Shown here: piece by piece, positions 60,350 through 64,000 of the stretch
Layout of the letters: each line of letters starts with the position of its first letter
Numbering within the stretch: the stretch's first letter is position 1
Assembly (NCBI GenBank): GCA_003666485.1
Contig: CP032931.1
Coordinates: forward strand, 1,178,001-1,242,000
DNA length: 64,000 nt
Source: Levilactobacillus brevis
GTDB lineage: Bacteria; Bacillota; Bacilli; Lactobacillales; Lactobacillaceae
Direction of reading: 5' to 3'
The notes under the pieces: model-generated
What the model was told of the DNA's origin: nothing
Databases searched by the model: none
The model's input: the letters and a program-made list of their open reading frames with translations, nothing else
Made by a program: the position numbers and the translations under genes

Positions 60350-61471
60350 CTATTTGTTAAATTCAGCGGTGGCAATGGCGGAACGCATCTTTTCGACGGT
60401 CCCTTCAGCAATCTCCATGGCCCGCGCGTCGCGGATCAGGTGTTCGACCGGGTATTCACGGCTGTAGCCATAACCGGCGAGAATTTGGAGTGCGTCGTCA
60501 CCGGCGCTAACGGCGGCCCTAGAACCGTGGGCCTTGGCCATCGCGGCTTCTTCGCTGTACGGTTGACCAGCGGCCTTGAGTTGAGCGGCCCGTTGATACA
60601 ACAGCTTGGTCGTTTCCTTACGCAGGGCAATGTCAGCCACTTTGCGGTGGGTGACTTGCAGGTCGGTCAACGGTGTGTTGCCGGCCTTACGTTCCTTGGC
60701 GTAGTCGGTGGCAATCTTCAATTCGTGTTCCATGATACCGGTCAGAACGGCACCCATCAGGATCCGAGCGTCGTCATGGGCAGAGTCGCCAATGAGACCG
60801 CCATCGCCGACCTTACCGAGTAGGTGGTCATCGTCGACAATGATGTGATCCATCACGATTTCACCAACGGGCGTACCGCGCAGACCGATGAAGTCTTCGC
60901 GTTTGCCAAATGAAAAGCCAGGCATGTCTTGGTCCACGACGAAGACGGATAATTCTTGGGGGGCAGTCTTGACCAGGACACAGTAGACCTGGGCCAAGCC
61001 ACCATTCGTGATCATAATTTTATCGCCGTTCAAGACCCAGTGATTTCCTTCACGAGTAGCGGTGGAACTGATTCCCATGGGGTTGGACCCACCGGAAGCT
61101 TCGGTCATGGAAAAGGCAAAGATCCGGTCGGTCGCGCTGGGCAACAATTGTTGTTGCAAGGCCGGCGTCCCGAATTTCAGAATCTGATCGATCGTTTTAA
61201 AATGCCCTTCGAGGGTCACTGCCGTACTAGCATTGCCCCGCGCAATATGGTTGAGCACCGTGGCGGTGACTTCAGGACCAAAGCCGGCACCACCGAATTC
61301 TTGGGGTAGCATGATGCCTAAGAAACCGGTTTCAGTCAACTTGGTGATAAACCCTTCTGGGAAGTCTTGTGCAGCGTCCATAGACATATCGTAGGGACTG
61401 ATTTCCCGTTCCGTGTAGTTGTCGACCATTTGTAAGAGCAGTTTCTCGGCGGCAGCAGTTGTAGATGGCAT
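60350..61471 (-). CDS. Acyl-CoA dehydrogenase
   Basis: A 373-residue flavoenzyme. The FAD motif FAFSMTEASGGSNPMGISST (residues 119-138) and KIMITNGGLAQVYCVLVKT are typical. The C-terminus has ILAGYGYSREYPVEHLIRDA and MEIAEGTVEKMR, in which the Glu of EGT is in the position of the catalytic base. It oxidises or reduces acyl-CoA with EtfAB as partner, 10 bases downstream. Chain length is not readable. Such operons are uncommon in lactobacilli. Confidence 0.93.
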   Translation of the reverse strand: MPSTTAAAEKLLLQMVDNYTEREISPYDMSMDAAQDFPEGFITKLTETGFLGIMLPQEFGGAGFGPEVTATVLNHIARGNASTAVTLEGHFKTIDQILKFGTPALQQQLLPSATDRIFAFSMTEASGGSNPMGISSTATREGNHWVLNGDKIMITNGGLAQVYCVLVKTAPQELSVFVVDQDMPGFSFGKREDFIGLRGTPVGEIVMDHIIVDDDHLLGKVGDGGLIGDSAHDDARILMGAVLTGIMEHELKIATDYAKERKAGNTPLTDLQVTHRKVADIALRKETTKLLYQRAAQLKAAGQPYSEEAAMAKAHGSRAAVSAGDDALQILAGYGYSREYPVEHLIRDARAMEIAEGTVEKMRSAIATAEFNK

Positions 61472-61583
61472 AAATATTTCCTCCTTAGCGAGCACTTTTT
61501 GTGTAGTCTTGCACGATTGAGGCCAGTATAGCGAATAATCAATTGATAAGTCCAGTGAAAATTTATCATTGTTGAATATCCGT

Positions 61584-61622
61584 CATGCCTGGCGGGAATA
61601 AAATGGATTCTTGCCAGGCATG
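61584..61622. other. Inverted repeat in the promoter gap between the Etf operon and galM
   Basis: CATGCCTGGC and GCCAGGCATG pair over 10 bases with a 19-base spacer. It lies between divergent starts and may be an operator or a hairpin. No T run follows. Confidence 0.5.
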
Positions 61623-61723
61623 GCGATTGGTAAAAGTTCTAGAAAAATTTAGTAAAAATGTTGGTGCTCACGCCGCAGTTAGGTTACAATGAAAGCGGAT
61701 TCTATTATGGAGGTGCAACATTT

Positions 61724-62746
61724 ATGGAAATTACGAAGAGTGTCGCTGGGACTTTGAACCAGCAAGAAGTCACGAAATACTTACTGACCAACCAACAGGG
61801 GACCCGCGTGGCCATCCTGACTTGGGGCGCCACCTTGCAAGAATTTAGCGTAGTTGAAGATGGCCAGACGCACCAACTGATCGTGAACCTGCCTGACTTA
61901 AAGGGTTACGATCACAACCCGTATTACTTATGCCAAGCCTTAGGCCGTGTCGCTGGCCGAATCGCCGGTGCACAATTTGACCTCGACGGCAAGACCGTTC
62001 ACCTCGACCAAAATGAAAAGCCTAACGCCAGTCACGGTGGCCCACACGGCTTTACCTTTGCCAACTGGGACGCCACGACGAAGCAAACGGCCGACACGGC
62101 CAGCGTGGTCTTGACCCATACGTCTACGGAAGCCGACGACAAGTACCCTGGCACCATGGACACGACCATCACGTATACCTTGACGGAAGAAAACCGTTTG
62201 GACATCACCTTTGACGCCAAGAGTGATGCCGCTACGTTGTTCAACCCAACGATTCACACCTACTTTAACGTCACCGACGGCCAACACAGCCTGGATGATC
62301 AATGGCTGAAGCTGTCTGGTGACAAGCGATTGGTCTTGAACAGCGAAAAGATCCCCACTGGTGAAATGGCCAAGACGGCCGGCACCGGTTACGACTTCAG
62401 TAAGCCACGGACCATCAAGGATGGCTTGGACCAGTTGCATCAAACGGGTCAGGTCGAATACGATGATGCCTTTGTCGTGGAACCTAGCAAGGATACGCCA
62501 ATCGCCACGGTCGGCGATGAAGCCGGTCACCGCGAAGTCCAAGTCTTCTCTGACCGCAATGGGTTAGTGGTCTTCACGGCCAACCCAACGGATGCTAAGC
62601 GGGCCGATGCACGGGATTACAATGCGTTGGCGATGGAAGCACAGACCTTACCGGATGCGATTCACCATGCCGACTTCGGCGACGTCATCTTACCTGCCAA
62701 CCAACCCGTCACCCACTTCATCAGCTACCAATACGTGCGTAAATAA
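61724..62746 (+). CDS. galM: Galactose mutarotase (aldose 1-epimerase)
   Basis: A 340-residue GalM. QALGRVAGRIAGAQFDLDGK contains the conserved Arg, NASHGGPHGFTFANWD holds the first catalytic His, FNPTIHTYFNVTDGQ the second, and ALAMEAQTLPDAIHHADFGD the catalytic Glu. It interconverts alpha and beta anomers of galactose or glucose. GGAGGTGCAAC precedes the ATG at 61724. Confidence 0.95.
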   Translation: MEITKSVAGTLNQQEVTKYLLTNQQGTRVAILTWGATLQEFSVVEDGQTHQLIVNLPDLKGYDHNPYYLCQALGRVAGRIAGAQFDLDGKTVHLDQNEKPNASHGGPHGFTFANWDATTKQTADTASVVLTHTSTEADDKYPGTMDTTITYTLTEENRLDITFDAKSDAATLFNPTIHTYFNVTDGQHSLDDQWLKLSGDKRLVLNSEKIPTGEMAKTAGTGYDFSKPRTIKDGLDQLHQTGQVEYDDAFVVEPSKDTPIATVGDEAGHREVQVFSDRNGLVVFTANPTDAKRADARDYNALAMEAQTLPDAIHHADFGDVILPANQPVTHFISYQYVRK

Positions 62747-62772
62747 CGGCTAGTCGCGAATTACCGCTTCGG

Positions 62773-62950
62773 CGGCCAGGTAGCTCCACCCTGTGGGGCA
62801 ACCCCGGAAGCCGAAAAGCGGTCTTCCGAGGCGCTTGAAGCCTCACTAAACCCGTGAGTCTTCAAGACGTCCCTGTTTCTAAGGCCGGGGAAATCACCCG
62901 ACCTAAGAAACACGACACAGGCATCCGCACCTACCCACCAGCAGCTCAGA
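62773..62950 (-). repeat. Divergent family B-like repeat (B6)
   Basis: Read on the minus strand it has a GAGACTC-like core (GTGAGTCTTCAAGACG with GCGCTTGAAGCCTCAC as a stem), GGAAGACCGCTTTTCGGC and a GTGGAGCTACC end, in the same order as family B, but with lower similarity. Possibly a separate subfamily. Confidence 0.5.
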
Positions 62951-63186
62951 CTAGTGTATGTCATTTACAATAGTGGTCCGCTGCTTCGTGGGTGATGCTG
63001 GCTTGATCTGCTGAGTAGTGAGGGCTGGATGGTGGTGGCTTAACTATTTGGCCCTCGTGGCTACTTATGAGTTGGCATTGGCTGGGAGCATGCTATGATT
63101 AGGTGTGGCTGCTCTGCCTTGGGTCTCATTTTGGCCTTTGATGGTCGTTGGGCTCAGGTTACTTCAATGGGAAAACGATAACTTGA

Positions 63187-63369
63187 GCCGGAGGAGGTCA
63201 GGGGTGGAGCCAGCTGTGTCGACGGTGTTGGCTGAGGTTTTGTCTCAGCCTACAGCGTGGGGCGGCTTTGGAGACTGGCGGGCTTTGTCAGGCTTCAAAG
63301 CGAACCGGAAGCCCGCACTTTGGCTGAAGGTGTCCCCCATAGCAGGCGGAACCCCTGACAGCCGCAGGC
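63187..63369 (+). repeat. Family B repeat (B7)
   Basis: Full copy. Arms GTCAGGGGT and ACCCCTGAC, central CTTTGgAG/CTtCAAAG stem, and CCCCCATAGCAGGCGGAAC. Arms again differ from other copies in a paired manner. The rest of 62,951-63,427 shows no gene. Confidence 0.88.
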
Positions 63370-63427
63370 GACTGGTTTCCACAATTTATTATCAATGAAC
63401 ATTAAAAAAACAAGGAGAGATTGAACA

Positions 63428-64000
63428 ATGAGTTGGCAAGATAATTATCAAGTTTGGCAACAACAACCAACGATGATTCCTTACATTAAGCATGACTTGG
63501 ATGCCATCGCCAATGACGATAGCGCCAAGAAGGCAGCCTTTAGTGCGCCAATGAGCTTTGGGACCGCGGGGATGCGTGGTGTCGTGGGCCCAGGAATCGG
63601 GCAAATGAACGTCTACACTGTCCGTCAAGCGACCGAAGGGGTGGCCCGCTATTTGGACACCTTGGATGACGCGACCAAGCAACAAGGGGTGGCCATCAGT
63701 TTTGATTCGCGGTACCACTCTCGGGAATTTGCCCACGAGGCGGCTCACGTCTTGGGTGCCCACCACATTCCGAGCTTTGTCTTCGACGACATGCGGCCCA
63801 CGCCTGAATTGTCCTTTGCCGTGCGGCACCTGCACACGGCCATGGGCATCATGATCACGGCCAGCCACAACCCGAAGCAATACAATGGGTTCAAGATCTA
63901 CGGGCCCGATGGCGGGCAAATGCCACCGAAGGCCTCTGACATGATCACGGATTTCGTGCGGTCAGCGAAGGACGTCTTCGCCATTGCCGTGGCCGACGAA
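63428..64000 (+). CDS. Phosphoglucomutase/phosphomannomutase, 5' part (runs off window)
   Basis: The first 191 residues of an alpha-D-phosphohexomutase. SFGTAGMRGVVGPGIGQMN (residues 38-56) is the family start, VAISFDSRYHSREFAHEAA follows, and the phosphorylated Ser is in GIMITASHNPKQYNGFKIYG. It interconverts glucose-1- and 6-phosphate. A GGAGAG site precedes the ATG. The end lies beyond base 64,000. Confidence 0.93.
   Translation, partial: MSWQDNYQVWQQQPTMIPYIKHDLDAIANDDSAKKAAFSAPMSFGTAGMRGVVGPGIGQMNVYTVRQATEGVARYLDTLDDATKQQGVAISFDSRYHSREFAHEAAHVLGAHHIPSFVFDDMRPTPELSFAVRHLHTAMGIMITASHNPKQYNGFKIYGPDGGQMPPKASDMITDFVRSAKDVFAIAVADE

Noticed and set aside
61940..62542. Open frame of 200 codons on the minus strand.
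   Set aside because: Antisense shadow of galM.
1..64000. CRISPR array, rRNA operon or complete prophage.
   Set aside because: No regularly spaced short repeats with unique spacers, no rRNA sequence and no phage structural genes were seen. The repeats found are long, dispersed and palindromic.

Overview
The window looks like chromosome from a heterofermentative lactobacillus (Lactobacillaceae, Levilactobacillus-like). Grounds: strong AGGAGG-type ribosome sites, a CcpA cre site matching the consensus, a BCCT carrier and OFA-type MFS carrier typical of the group, an Rgg-like regulator, a MutY without iron-sulfur cysteines as described for lactobacilli, SH3_5 and LLH-holin phage-type modules, and the cbi-hem-cob gene order known from vitamin B12-making lactobacilli. 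The species is inferred, not proven.

Layout. 1-15,470: the distal half of a cobalamin cluster, all on + and mostly overlapping at ATGA: cbiK (3' end), cbiL, the cobalt ECF transporter cbiMNQO, cbiP, a sirC-like dehydrogenase, hemA-C-B-L, an AIR-synthase-like gene, cobU, cobS, cobC and hemD. A convergent PocR-type AraC regulator and a divergent second phosphatase follow. Together they supply uroporphyrinogen III from glutamyl-tRNA, import cobalt, complete the ring and assemble the nucleotide loop. 15,500-22,500: lipoyl genes (GcvH-like, LplA), an orphan OppA lipoprotein, mutY and an esterase. 22,600-25,500: cold-shock protein, a cytochrome b5-like protein, an AT-rich islet with a HigBA-like toxin-antitoxin pair next to tRNA-Arg(UCU), and small membrane proteins. 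25,500-40,200: single housekeeping and accessory genes (SDR, quinone reductase, thiD/pdxK, codA, RNase H, VOC protein, acetyltransferase, BCCT carrier, UspA, HAD phosphatase, DNA glycosylase, Rgg-like regulator). 40,186-42,482: a complete IS66-family element with 8-bp target duplication. 42,700-47,300: menG, map, an MFS pump and an ASCH protein. 47,485-51,170: a secreted protein and a phage-like pair (LLH holin plus a metallophosphoesterase with SH3_5 wall-binding repeats). 51,397-55,454: a shikimate/quinate-type operon with a divergent LysR regulator and a cre site. 55,900-64,000: a PEPCK/HPr-kinase superfamily protein, an acyl-CoA dehydrogenase-EtfB-EtfA operon, galM, and the start of a phosphoglucomutase gene.

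The most unusual feature at window scale is two families of about 180-bp non-coding repeats (called A and B here) that occupy many of the longer gene gaps. Their terminal arms and internal stems keep base pairing through compensatory changes between copies, which points to selection on a folded DNA or RNA shape. Other points of interest are a PocR regulator fused to a transcobalamin-like C-terminal domain, a holin paired with a wall-binding phosphoesterase that lacks a signal peptide, a probable AUU start with an upstream attenuator for the BCCT carrier, and a folded leader before the RNase H gene. All structure and composition statements were made by eye, without software.
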